Below are positions 33,978-42,703 of a stretch of DNA of 64,000 nucleotides, piece by piece (the first letter of the stretch is position 1; every line of letters begins with the position of its first letter). The position numbers and the translations under genes were made by a program. A model generated the notes under the pieces. That model saw only the letters and a list, made by a program, of their open reading frames with translations. It had not been told where the DNA came from and did not search any database. This DNA is from JAAXHB01 sp965214945 (GTDB taxonomy: Bacteria > Actinomycetota > Acidimicrobiia > Acidimicrobiales > Aldehydirespiratoraceae): assembly GCA_965214945.1 (NCBI GenBank), contig OZ244029.1, positions 992,001-1,056,000 of the forward strand. Direction: 5' to 3'.

Positions 33978-34799
33978 GTGCTTGCGAATCGCAGCTACCT
34001 TTATGTGCCCGGCAATCGGCCTGACCGGTTCGGAAAGGCCGTTTCCAGCGGGGCCGACGCGGTCATCGCCGACTTGGAGGATGCTGTCGCTGCTGAGGCC
34101 AAACAGGAGGCCCGCGACGCCGTCGCCCGATGGCTCTCCGACAGGCCGGCCGTTCCCGTATGGGTCAGGGTAAACAACCGCCCCGATCTGCTGGCCGACG
34201 ACTTGGCCATGGTGGCACAATCGCGAGCGGCGGGCGCCGTGATGCCCAAAGCCACCGCAGAGGCCTGCGACGCCAGCCCCGTCAGCGTGCATGCGCTGAT
34301 CGAGACGGCCGCGGGTGTCACGGCGCTCGCTGAGATCGCTAAAAGCCCCCGCGTTGTTCGCCTCGCCCTCGGTGAGGCAGATCTGTGCGCCGAACTCAGG
34401 GTCACTCCGTCGTCGGACGGGCGTGAACTGCAGGCGATTCGCAGTGATGTCGTGGTGGTCTCTGCTGCGGCCGGGCTGGCCCCGCCCGTCGGCGCTGTGC
34501 CCACCGCTCTCGACGACGACGAAGCGCTAGTGCGCACGAGCCGGCAGCTGCGGCGCCAGGGATTCGGCGGTCGCAGCGTGATACACCCCCGCCAGATTGC
34601 CGCTGTTAACGCCGCCTTCGCGCCCGGCGAAGAAGAGATCCGTCAAGCCACCAGGATTGTCGATGCGTTCATCGCCGCCGGTGAGACCCCGACGGTGGTG
34701 GACGGGTGTTTCGTCGACCGCGCCGTGGTCCGGCTTGCGCGGCGCACGCTGGAGTCAGCAGATCAGCCAGCCGGCCGCAGATCAGCTGCCCTCTGTTAG
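33978..34799 (+). CDS. CitE-like HpcH/HpaI-family acyl-CoA lyase
   Basis: TIM-barrel lyase of 273 residues. LANRSYLYVPGNRPDRFGKA, ADAVIADLEDAV (Mg-binding Glu/Asp), LALGEADLCAEL and the final GFGGRSVIHPRQI are the signatures of the citrate lyase beta/citramalyl-CoA/malyl-CoA lyase family, which cleave 3-hydroxyacyl-CoAs to acetyl-CoA or propionyl-CoA plus a 2-oxoacid. With the CoA-transferase at 37395 it could finish breakdown of a branched dicarboxylic acid. GTG start; its 3' end overlaps the convergent nitrilase gene by 18 bp. Confidence 0.85.
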   Translation: MLANRSYLYVPGNRPDRFGKAVSSGADAVIADLEDAVAAEAKQEARDAVARWLSDRPAVPVWVRVNNRPDLLADDLAMVAQSRAAGAVMPKATAEACDASPVSVHALIETAAGVTALAEIAKSPRVVRLALGEADLCAELRVTPSSDGRELQAIRSDVVVVSAAAGLAPPVGAVPTALDDDEALVRTSRQLRRQGFGGRSVIHPRQIAAVNAAFAPGEEEIRQATRIVDAFIAAGETPTVVDGCFVDRAVVRLARRTLESADQPAGRRSAALC

Positions 34800-36359
34800 C
34801 AAGGCCGCCGCGGCTAGACAACGCCCGTCCACAAGATTCGTCTGACGCGAGATCTCCCGCCGACGAGTTCGCTGAGGCCAGATCATGCCGGTCAGAGCGT
34901 CCTGCCCAGGGCCGATCCGCTGGATGACAGGCATGTTGATCGTGCCGTCGAAGGGCTGCGAACGCGGCTGCGACCACAGTGAATCGGCCGGCGGGCTGAT
35001 CAGCGCACAACCGCCGGCGTAGCTGTTGCGCGACGCTGCGACGATACACAAGCGGTTTTCTGCTGCCCGCTCGAGGAGACCGAGGTCGACATCGGAGGCG
35101 CAGACCGGCTGGTGACACACAGCTAACACTGCCGCCCCTCTCAGGGCCGCCAGTCGGGCCACCTCCGGCTGGCGAATGTCATCGCCGACGGCGACGGCGA
35201 GCCGGCCCCACGCGAGGTCTGCGATCTGTATCCCGTCGCCGGTGCCGCGGGCCCACGGCAGCCTGGGCGTGTCGTGAAGCTGGGGTTGCTCCAAGACGAT
35301 TCCGGAGGCGTCGACAGCCATTGCAGTGTGGCGGTCGCCGTCCCGCCGTGTGAACACGAACGTCACACCGTCGGGAATCTCCGCGGGCGGATCGGCTAGT
35401 TCTGGCAGCACCACCAGCCTGGCCCGGGCACCGAGCGCCGCCGCGGCCCTCGGTTCAGCAACCGCCGCTGCGACAAGGGTCTCAGCAACCGACGCGGTAG
35501 GAGCTTCGGTGCGGGCATCGGCCAGAGGCGAATACAGGGCCGGACGCCGCGTCGGTGCCGGACGCGCCGCCCGGGCCCTGTCGACTTCGGCCAAGTCGAT
35601 GGCCGCGCGCACCACATGTCGTCCGAAGCGGGGCGCCTTGGCCACAACCGTGCCGTCAGGAGCCACGATTTGGCTCTCACCGGCACCGTGCAAAGCCTCA
35701 GCGGGAACGCCCAGAGCGGCGGCGATGGCGTCGAGCCGATCGGCGGGCGCAAGCGGCCCCACCTTGTTGGCCGACACGACGAAGACTTGGTTCTCTGCGG
35801 CTCTGGCCGGCACATGGAGCGACGCCTCGTCGAGAGCGAAGGAGTTCAGGCTGTTGGTGAGAAGGCGAGCCCCCTGAACAGCCAGGGCGCGGGGCACCTC
35901 GAAGGTCACGCCGTCCATGCAGGAGTACATGCCGATCGTCCCGAACGGCGTCTCGACTACGGGCGCGATGTGTGGCCCCGGCTGCAGATGGGCGCGCTCG
36001 TTGCCCATCAGCGTCTGCTTGTCGGCCTGCGCCGCCACCCTCCCGCAGGGATCGAGGAGCAGGTTGGTGACCGTTACAGCGCCGCGTCGTCGAACCGTCA
36101 CCGTGAGCACGACATGAACGGCGTGGTCTCGGGCCCGCCGTGCGCACGCATTCACGAATCTTCCGTCCAGTCTGGCCGCAACCCGACGGCAGTGCTCGGC
36201 GTCTTCGTAGACGGAGTGATGGTTGCAGAACTCGGGCAGAACGATGAGATGCGCGCCTGTGCCCGCGGCAGCGTCGATCATCTGAAGACACGTGGCCAGG
36301 TTCTCCTCAACGTCGCAAGACGAGGCGAACTGGGCCGCCGCGACCCTCAGTTCGGTCAC
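34782..36359 (-). CDS. Tandem nitrilase-domain amidohydrolase with degenerate second domain
   Basis: Carbon-nitrogen hydrolase of 525 residues, about twice the usual length. The first domain (1-275) has the full catalytic triad Glu43 (LPEF), Lys114 (ADKQTLMG) and Cys147 (YSCMDG). The second (about 300-525) repeats the fold (VVLPEL, GRLAVAVGDDIRQPEVARLAALRGAAVLAV) but the Cys position is Gly and the Lys is not seen, so it is probably non-catalytic. It hydrolyses an amide or nitrile. GTG 36359 is chosen because it overlaps the IclR stop in a GTGA junction; a longer frame would run into the IclR gene. Confidence 0.82.
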   Translation of the reverse strand: MTELRVAAAQFASSCDVEENLATCLQMIDAAAGTGAHLIVLPEFCNHHSVYEDAEHCRRVAARLDGRFVNACARRARDHAVHVVLTVTVRRRGAVTVTNLLLDPCGRVAAQADKQTLMGNERAHLQPGPHIAPVVETPFGTIGMYSCMDGVTFEVPRALAVQGARLLTNSLNSFALDEASLHVPARAAENQVFVVSANKVGPLAPADRLDAIAAALGVPAEALHGAGESQIVAPDGTVVAKAPRFGRHVVRAAIDLAEVDRARAARPAPTRRPALYSPLADARTEAPTASVAETLVAAAVAEPRAAAALGARARLVVLPELADPPAEIPDGVTFVFTRRDGDRHTAMAVDASGIVLEQPQLHDTPRLPWARGTGDGIQIADLAWGRLAVAVGDDIRQPEVARLAALRGAAVLAVCHQPVCASDVDLGLLERAAENRLCIVAASRNSYAGGCALISPPADSLWSQPRSQPFDGTINMPVIQRIGPGQDALTGMIWPQRTRRREISRQTNLVDGRCLAAAALLTEGS

Positions 36360-37264
36360 TCCCGGGCCAGAGGCTTCCGATCCAGGTGCTCCCGGTCCGG
36401 CGGCTCGCGGTCCAGATGCTCCAGCGGATCCTGTTCCAGGGGCGACCCGAGCTTGCGCGACAGCGTTCGGGTGGCAGCCACGACCTCTGCGGCCACGGAG
36501 GCGACTTCTGCCTTGAACCGTTGGAGCGGCCCGCACACGCTGAGCACCGCAACCGGCCGCAGATGCTCATCGAGCAAAGGGGCGGCCACCGAGCCGGCGC
36601 CGTGTTGGCGCTCACCCAGCGAGACCGCGAAGCCTTGCTCGCGAATCATCGACAACTCCCGGCGCAGCAGCCCGGCGTTGACGATCGTGGCTGCAGTCAG
36701 GCGTTCCAGCGGCGACTCCAAACACCGGCGGCGCCCTTCTGTGGGCAGCCAGGCCAGAAAGGCCTTCGAAGACGCCCCCGCGTGGAGCGGGAACGACGCA
36801 CCGACATCCACAGTCATCTTCACCTCTCGGCTGGGCGTGACCTGATCCACGTAGACCCGGCGGCCGTCGTGTAGCACGGAAAGCGTCGAAGTCTCCTGGG
36901 TGGCGTCCACCAAGTCTCGCATCACGTCGAGCGCCAAGACTCGAATGTCGAGCTGGGAGCGGTAGGCCGCCGCCAGCTTCAACACGCCAGGACCGAGGGA
37001 GTAGAGCCTCGTGTTGGCATCGACGGCCACCAGGTCACGTTGGAGCAGCGACATGAGAATGCGATGGACCACGGCCTTTGAGATGCCCATATCGGAGGCG
37101 ATGGCGGTTACCCCTCGGGAATCGCGGCCCCGCGCCAGGTGGAACAGCACGTCGCCGGCGCGTTCAACCGAGGCGATGCCGCGCCCCGACGCCCTGCCCG
37201 CCGATGCGACGGGCGATCCGCTCTCGGCTGCTGCGCCCCGGCTCCGCAATCCCGTTCCGCTCAT
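36356..37264 (-). CDS. IclR-family regulator, probable master regulator of the 26-bp operator regulon
   Basis: IclR-type regulator of 302 residues with an Ala/Gly/Arg-rich N-terminal extension (1-28), winged HTH at about 30-90 (GVTAIASDMGISKAVVHRILMSL) and the effector domain (VYVDQVTPSREVKMTVDVG..., SSKAFLAWLP) up to residue 270; the C-terminus is a repetitive charged tail (EPPDREHLDRKPLARE). It is divergent from the CoA-transferase operon with operator copy C between them, and co-transcribed with the tandem nitrilase. This location makes it the best candidate to bind all five operator copies. Confidence 0.9.
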   Translation of the reverse strand: MSGTGLRSRGAAAESGSPVASAGRASGRGIASVERAGDVLFHLARGRDSRGVTAIASDMGISKAVVHRILMSLLQRDLVAVDANTRLYSLGPGVLKLAAAYRSQLDIRVLALDVMRDLVDATQETSTLSVLHDGRRVYVDQVTPSREVKMTVDVGASFPLHAGASSKAFLAWLPTEGRRRCLESPLERLTAATIVNAGLLRRELSMIREQGFAVSLGERQHGAGSVAAPLLDEHLRPVAVLSVCGPLQRFKAEVASVAAEVVAATRTLSRKLGSPLEQDPLEHLDREPPDREHLDRKPLARE

Positions 37265-37359
37265 AGGAACGCGAGGCTAGCCGTGCTTGGCATGTCAGCG
37301 AATCTCCGCGGAGTGCCTGCTCGTGAGGGCGAAGGATGGCCGAACTCTTTCGCTGGCCC

Positions 37360-37388
37360 GTTCCGCTATGAGAAACAGCGTTTACAAT
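37360..37388 (+). promoter_or_regulatory. IclR-type operator copy C with overlapping promoter
   Basis: Half-sites GTTCCG (37360-37365), AGAAAC (37371-37376) and GTTTAC (37380-37385). A -10 box TACAAT (37383-37388) overlaps the third half-site and stands six bases before GTG 37395, the same distance as in copy A, so the CoA-transferase mRNA is probably leaderless and repression would be direct. The 35 region is poor (GTTCCG, 17 bp upstream). Confidence 0.7.
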
Positions 37389-37394
37389 CACGCT

Positions 37395-38657
37395 GTGAAT
37401 GTGAGTTCCCCAGAGGACGGCTCAAAGGCCCGGCCGCGCCCCGGCCCTTCTGAGGGCGGAGTCCGGTCCGGGCCGTTGGCAGGGCTGCGCGTCCTGGACT
37501 GCTCGACGATGCTGGCCGGTCCGTTGGCCTGCCAGGTGCTCGCCGACTTCGGCGCCGACGTGATCAAGGTCGAGCACCCGGTTAGAGGCGACAGCATGCG
37601 GGGACACGGACGCCAGCGCGACGGCTGCGGTTTGTGGTGGAAGATGATCAGCCGCAACAAGCGCTGCATCGGTCTCTACCTCGGCGACCCCGACGCTGCG
37701 GCGGTGTTCGTGAGGCTCGCCGCCACAGCCGATGTCGTCGTCGAGAACTTCCGGCCCGGCACTCTCGAGCGCTGGGGGCTGGGCTGGGACCGCCTCCGGG
37801 AGATCAATGAGGGACTGATCCTGTGTCGGGTTACGGGATTCGGCCAGGACGGCCCCTACGCGTCTCGCCCCGCTTTCGGCACGCTGGTGGAGGCCATGAG
37901 CGGGTTCGCGCATATGACCGGCGAAAGCGGCGGCCCGCCGACGCTGCCGCCTTTCGGGCTCGCCGACAGCATTGCCGGCTTCGCGGCGGTGGGTGCCGTG
38001 CTTATGGCTCTGCGGCAACGGGACGCCGACGGCGTAGGCCAGGTCGTTGATCTGAGCATCCTCGAGCCGATGGTCGCCGCCTTGGGCCCGCATATTCTGG
38101 CGTACGACCAGTTCGGCGAGGTGCCGGGGCGTCAGGGCAACCGGTCGTCCAACAACGCCCCCCGCAACATCTATCGCACGGCCGACGGGTGCTGGGCGGC
38201 GGTGTCGACTAGCGCCGAGCCTGTGGCCGAGCGAGCTGTGGCGCTAGTGGGCAGCCCCGAGATTGCCGAGGAACCGTGGTTCGCCACCGGTGCCGGGCGG
38301 GCAGCCCACGTCGATGAGATCGACGCCCTGATGGCCGCTTGGATCCGCGAGCGCACCCTCGCTGAGGTGGTGGAAGCCTTCGAAGCGGCCGACGTGGCCA
38401 TCGCGCCCGTCTACGACGTGGCCGACTACGTGGCGGACCCTCAGGTGGTTCACCGAGGCGCGGTGATCACTGTCGCCGATGAGGATCTCGGCCCGTTGCG
38501 TATGCAGAACGTGGCGTTCCGGCTGTCGGAAACACCCGGAGAGATCCGTCACGCCGGGCGCAGGCTTGGCGCCGACACAGACGCGATCCTCAGCGGCGAG
38601 CTGGGTATCGACTCCGAACTCCTCGCCGAGCTGCGAGCCCGAAAGGCGCTGGCGTGA
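37395..38657 (+). CDS. CaiB/BaiF-type CoA-transferase
   Basis: Family III CoA-transferase, 420 residues. Signatures GLRVLDCSTMLAGPLACQVLADFGADVIKVEHP, ENFRPGTLERWGLGWDRLREIN, FGQDGPYASRPAFGTLVEAMSGFAHMTGE and SNNAPRNIYRTADG; the catalytic Asp is in VVDLSILEPM or the preceding region as usual. It moves CoA from a donor such as succinyl-CoA to a carboxylic acid. GTG 37395 is preferred to an upstream TTG because the latter would precede the promoter. First gene of a five-gene coupled operon (CoA-transferase, cyclase, PrpD, HyuB, HyuA). Confidence 0.9.
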   Translation: MNVSSPEDGSKARPRPGPSEGGVRSGPLAGLRVLDCSTMLAGPLACQVLADFGADVIKVEHPVRGDSMRGHGRQRDGCGLWWKMISRNKRCIGLYLGDPDAAAVFVRLAATADVVVENFRPGTLERWGLGWDRLREINEGLILCRVTGFGQDGPYASRPAFGTLVEAMSGFAHMTGESGGPPTLPPFGLADSIAGFAAVGAVLMALRQRDADGVGQVVDLSILEPMVAALGPHILAYDQFGEVPGRQGNRSSNNAPRNIYRTADGCWAAVSTSAEPVAERAVALVGSPEIAEEPWFATGAGRAAHVDEIDALMAAWIRERTLAEVVEAFEAADVAIAPVYDVADYVADPQVVHRGAVITVADEDLGPLRMQNVAFRLSETPGEIRHAGRRLGADTDAILSGELGIDSELLAELRARKALA

Positions 38658-39496
38658 CGGCTTCGTGCCCACAACGCCGACTTCTGCGCCTCGTCGAGAG
38701 GGCCCGGGTGTTCGATCTGGGCCGGCCTCTGCGCAACGGCATGGCCCAGTCGCCCAACCATCCGGTGTTCCGCCACCGCCTCGACCGCCGCCACGGCGAC
38801 CGCATCCGCGCCGACGGCGGCTCCGCAGCATCGGACCTGATAAGCCTCGGCTGTCATGTCGGGACGCACGTGGACGCGCTAGCTCACGTGAGCCACCAGG
38901 GCCGGCTCCACAAGGGTCTCGACGCCCGCCAGGCCCAGTCCGCGGGACGCTTCGACTCGCTCGGCATCCACAAACTGCCGCCGTTCGTGGGCCGCGGCGT
39001 GCTGCTTGACATCCCCGCTCACCTGGGCCTTGAGTGCTGCGTGGGGGGATACGAGATCGGCGTCAGCGTCCTCGAAGCTGCCGCCGAGGCCCAGGGCACG
39101 CCCATCTGCGCAGGCGACGCCGTTCTGATCCGCTCCGGCTGGGGCCGCTACGCCGACGATCCCGAGCGTTACATCGGCTACGACAGCGGCGTCCCCGGCG
39201 TGGGAGAGCGCGGCGCCCGCTGGCTGGCACAACAAGGCGCGTCCCTCGTTGGCGCAGACACAATCGCTTTCGAGGTGCTAGCTCCCGGCGCCGGCCACGC
39301 GCTGCTGCCGGCTCATCGCGTTCTGCTCGTGGACGCTGGAGTCAACATCATCGAGGTACTGAACCTGGAAGAACTAGGCGCGGCGGGGTGTTACGAGTTC
39401 CTGTTCGTGCTGGCCCATCTCAACGTCTTCGGGGCCACGGGAGCGCCAGCCCGCCCGTTGGCGATCGTCGCCCCCGGCAACGCTTCGGATCTGTGA
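38654..39496 (+). CDS. Cyclase-family (kynurenine-formamidase-like) metal hydrolase
   Basis: Protein of 280 residues with the family metal motif His68-x-Gly-Thr-His72-x-Asp74-x3-His78 (HVGTHVDALAH) and later RSGWGRY and GADTIAFE. Relatives hydrolyse N-formyl or lactam-type bonds, for example kynurenine formamidase and isatin hydrolase, with Zn or Mn. Coupled by a GTGA junction to the CoA-transferase. In this operon hydrolysis of a cyclic amide or formamide is a reasonable role. Its stop region is duplicated 56 bp downstream, at the next start. Confidence 0.88.
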   Translation: MTASCPQRRLLRLVERARVFDLGRPLRNGMAQSPNHPVFRHRLDRRHGDRIRADGGSAASDLISLGCHVGTHVDALAHVSHQGRLHKGLDARQAQSAGRFDSLGIHKLPPFVGRGVLLDIPAHLGLECCVGGYEIGVSVLEAAAEAQGTPICAGDAVLIRSGWGRYADDPERYIGYDSGVPGVGERGARWLAQQGASLVGADTIAFEVLAPGAGHALLPAHRVLLVDAGVNIIEVLNLEELGAAGCYEFLFVLAHLNVFGATGAPARPLAIVAPGNASDL

Positions 39497-39548
39497 CCGC
39501 CCCGGCCAGGCCCGACACGCGTAACCGCCCTGGCGACGGCTCGGATCT

Positions 39549-40946
39549 GTGACGACCGTCCTCGGCTCGCTCGGGGCCATGGCCGCGGGCTCCATGCCTG
39601 AGTCGCTGATTGCGGACATGCCGAACCGCATCCTCGACACGATCGGTGTCAGCGTCCGCTCCACCGTGCTCGACACCAGCCGGGCCGTTACCTGCTTCGC
39701 CCGCGATCAGGCCAGCGCGCCACAGGCCAGCGCCATAGGAGTCACCGAGCAGCTGTCCGCAGCCGACGCGGCCTTCGTTAACGGCGTGCTAGCCCACTCA
39801 CTGGACTACGACGACACACACCTTCCGTCGATCCTGCACCCCAGCGCGTCGATCGTGCCAGCCGTTCTCGCCACCGCAGAGGCCGCAGACGCATCCGGCT
39901 CGGAGGCGCTGTCTGCCGTGGCCGCGGGGATCGAGGTCTGTGTGCGGCTCGGCATGGGCGGCTTCGATCCCGTCAGCCGCCAATCGATATTCTTCGAGCG
40001 GGGACAGCACGCCACCTCGATCTGCGGGGCGGTGGGGAGCGCGGCTGCCTCGGCCCGAATCCGAGGGGCGGACGCCGACACGATCATGAACGCCATGGCC
40101 ATCGCCTGCTCTATGGCCAGCGGAATCCTGGAGACCAACCGAACCGGCGGCACGGCCAAGCGCCTGCATTGCGGATGGGCGGCCCGGACCGGCACCGTGG
40201 CGGCTGATCTGGCGCGCCGCGGCATCACCGGCGCGCCGACGGCAGTGGAGGGCCGGTTCGGGCTGTTCGCGGCCCTGCTGGGCGACGCCGCCCGGGCCGA
40301 TGCGGTGACCGACAAAATCGGCGACCGTTGGCACGCCGCGGACGTGTTTTACAAGCCTTACCCCGCAAACCACTTCGCGCACACAGGCATCGACGCCGCG
40401 ATCAGTCTGCGCGAACGTGGGCTGCGGCCCGAGAATGTCGCGTCGGCCACGCTGGCTGTCGCCCCGCCGACCGTGCGCACCATCGGCGAACCGATCAAGG
40501 TGAAACAAGCCCCGAAGACGGGATATCAAGCCCAGTTCAGCGGCCCGTACGCGGTGACCGCCGCACTGCTCGGCGGGAGCGGCCTGGGGTTGGGTTTAGA
40601 CGACTTCACCGACGCTTTGGCCCGCGAGCCTCAGCGTCGGGAGTTGATGAGCCGCATCGACGTCGTCGGCGACCCCGACCTGCTCGAGATCTACCCATAC
40701 CAGCTTCCTGCCGTGCTGACCGTCACCACGGTCGACGGCTCGACGCTCATCGAGGAGCGCCGGGTCAACCGGGGCGGCCCGCTGCTGCCGCTCAGCGCCG
40801 AGGACCTGGCTGTCAAGTTCGCCGACAACACTGACGGCTTCCTCGAACCGGCTCGCCGCGACGAGCTGACAGAACGCATGGGCTCGCTGGCCGCCGAACC
40901 CGGCGTTTCTGAGGTGATGGCCCTGTTGCGAAATCTGAGAACGTGA
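39549..40946 (+). CDS. MmgE/PrpD-family protein
   Basis: Protein of 465 residues belonging to the 2-methylcitrate dehydratase/cis-aconitate decarboxylase family. Visible signatures: FVNGVLAHSLDYDDTH (residues ~75-90), HPSASIVPAVLA, GMGGFDPVSRQ, HCGWAARTGTVAADLARRGITGAPTAVEGRFG and KPYPANHFAHTGIDAAI. Substrates are tri- and dicarboxylic acids bearing a tertiary hydroxyl or a double bond. GTG 39549; overlap of 4 bp with the HyuB gene. It fits dehydration or decarboxylation of a substituted malate/maleate-type intermediate. Confidence 0.9.
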   Translation: MTTVLGSLGAMAAGSMPESLIADMPNRILDTIGVSVRSTVLDTSRAVTCFARDQASAPQASAIGVTEQLSAADAAFVNGVLAHSLDYDDTHLPSILHPSASIVPAVLATAEAADASGSEALSAVAAGIEVCVRLGMGGFDPVSRQSIFFERGQHATSICGAVGSAAASARIRGADADTIMNAMAIACSMASGILETNRTGGTAKRLHCGWAARTGTVAADLARRGITGAPTAVEGRFGLFAALLGDAARADAVTDKIGDRWHAADVFYKPYPANHFAHTGIDAAISLRERGLRPENVASATLAVAPPTVRTIGEPIKVKQAPKTGYQAQFSGPYAVTAALLGGSGLGLGLDDFTDALAREPQRRELMSRIDVVGDPDLLEIYPYQLPAVLTVTTVDGSTLIEERRVNRGGPLLPLSAEDLAVKFADNTDGFLEPARRDELTERMGSLAAEPGVSEVMALLRNLRT

Positions 40947-42679
40947 CGCGCCCGGCGCTGGATCCGGTGACGCTCGCCGTTCTGCGGGGGCGGCTCGAAC
41001 AGCTGGTTGACGAGATGGACGCCACCTTGTTCCGGTCGGCCTTCAACCCGATCATCGCCGAAGCCCACGACGCCTCCCACGGGATCTACCACGCCGCCAC
41101 CGGCGCCACGCTGGTGCAGGGCGCATCCGGCTTGCCGGTTTTTGCGGGCGCCATGGCAGGCGCTGTCGAACTGGCCATTGAAGCCGCCGCGACCGAAGGC
41201 GGGCCCCGCCCCGGCGACGTCTGGATCTTCAACGATCCGTACCGGGGAGGCACGCACCTCAACGACATGAAGCTGGTGAGCCCGTACTTCTGGGCCGGGA
41301 AGCTCTTGTGCTGGCTGGCATCGGTGGCGCATTACACCGATGTGGGAGGCGCCGTTCCGGGGAACTACAACCCCTCGGCTACCGAAAGCCCGCAGGAGGG
41401 AGTGCTGATCCCTCCCATGAAGCTTCGTTCTGGTGGCGAGCTGCGCCGCGATGTCGTGAACCTGATCCGAAGCATCTCCCGGGTGCCCAGCGATGCCTAC
41501 GGCGATCTCAACGCGCAGCTCAACGCGCTGGATCTCGGGGAGCGCCGCATGGGGGAGCTGATCGGCGACTACGGCGCCGATGTGGTCGCGGCGGCCTTCG
41601 CCGAGCTAACCGAACGGGCGGCGCGGCTGATGCGGGCCAACATAGCTGCGGTGCCCGACGGGGTGTACACGGCCGAGGACTTCTTGGACAACGACGGCAC
41701 AAAAGACGCGCCGATACCCGTGAGGCTCGACCTGCGCGTCAGCGGCGAATGCATGGTCATGGACTTCTCCCGCACCGGCGCCGCGGTGGCGGGACCCGTG
41801 AACATCTCGTCGGTCACGGCCCGGGCCGCCTGCTACGTGGCGCTGAAACACATCTTCGGTGACGTTCCCGCCAACTCGGGCTGCCTCGAGCCTGTGAAGA
41901 CCGTCATCGGGGCGGGTTCGCTCCTCGACGCTGCGTGGCCCCGTCCGGTGGGCGGGTACACCGAGACCATCCTTCGGATGATGGACGTGATCTTCCGGGC
42001 TGTCGCCGAAGCCGCGCCCGAGCGCTCCAACGGCTGCTCCTACGGCACCATCAACGCTCTGTCAGTGGCCGGAAACCGGCCCGGCGGTGAGCGCTGGGTG
42101 ATGTTCACCTTCTACGGCGGCGGGCTGGGCGGCAGTCCGGTGAGCGACGGGCTCAACCACGGCAACGCTCCTTTGTCGACCGCCACCATTCCTCCGGTGG
42201 AGATCCTGGAGGCCGCTTACCCCGTGCTCTACACGAAGTGGGCGCTTCGCCCCGACTCCGGCGGTCCGGGCCGTCACCGGGGCGGTCTCGGCGCCGAGTA
42301 CCACATCGAACTCCTGGCCGACCGGGCCGATGTTTTTGCCTTCGCCGACAGGGGCCGGTTCGCGCCCTCCGGCGTGGCCGGCGGCGGGCCGGCCGCCTGC
42401 AACGAGGTGGCTTTCGACACCTCGGGCGGCACGGTCTTACCGGCGCTGGTCTCCAAGATCACCGGTGTGGAACTGGAGCAGGGGGGACGAATCCGCATCG
42501 CTAGCCCGGGAGGGGGCGGCTACGGAGACCCCGCCCAGCGCGACAGGGCCGCGCTGGCCCGCGACCTTCGGCTTGGCTACGTAACTGCCGAGCACGTCCG
42601 GGAGGCCTACGGCGCAGACCCGGAAGAGCTGATCCGTGACCGGCCCGGCCCGCTGCGGCGTCCTGTCACCAACACGTGA
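40943..42679 (+). CDS. Hydantoinase B/oxoprolinase-family subunit
   Basis: HyuB-type subunit of 578 residues. Signatures: MDATLFRSAFNPIIAEAHDASHGIYH, NDPYRGGTHLNDMKLVSPYFW, VPGNYNPSATESPQEG, YTETILRMMDVI and the C-terminal RPDSGGPGRHRGGLGAEYHIEL and SPGGGGYGDP. Together with HyuA it forms an ATP-dependent ring-opening hydrolase (N-methylhydantoin, 5-oxoproline) or, in related complexes, a carboxylase. A lactam substrate is suggested by the amidase-rich setting. Its end carries a 13-bp duplication with the region before the HyuA start. Confidence 0.92.
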   Translation: MTRPALDPVTLAVLRGRLEQLVDEMDATLFRSAFNPIIAEAHDASHGIYHAATGATLVQGASGLPVFAGAMAGAVELAIEAAATEGGPRPGDVWIFNDPYRGGTHLNDMKLVSPYFWAGKLLCWLASVAHYTDVGGAVPGNYNPSATESPQEGVLIPPMKLRSGGELRRDVVNLIRSISRVPSDAYGDLNAQLNALDLGERRMGELIGDYGADVVAAAFAELTERAARLMRANIAAVPDGVYTAEDFLDNDGTKDAPIPVRLDLRVSGECMVMDFSRTGAAVAGPVNISSVTARAACYVALKHIFGDVPANSGCLEPVKTVIGAGSLLDAAWPRPVGGYTETILRMMDVIFRAVAEAAPERSNGCSYGTINALSVAGNRPGGERWVMFTFYGGGLGGSPVSDGLNHGNAPLSTATIPPVEILEAAYPVLYTKWALRPDSGGPGRHRGGLGAEYHIELLADRADVFAFADRGRFAPSGVAGGGPAACNEVAFDTSGGTVLPALVSKITGVELEQGGRIRIASPGGGGYGDPAQRDRAALARDLRLGYVTAEHVREAYGADPEELIRDRPGPLRRPVTNT

Positions 42680-42703
42680 TGTGCGGCGTCCTGTAAACGC
42701 ATC

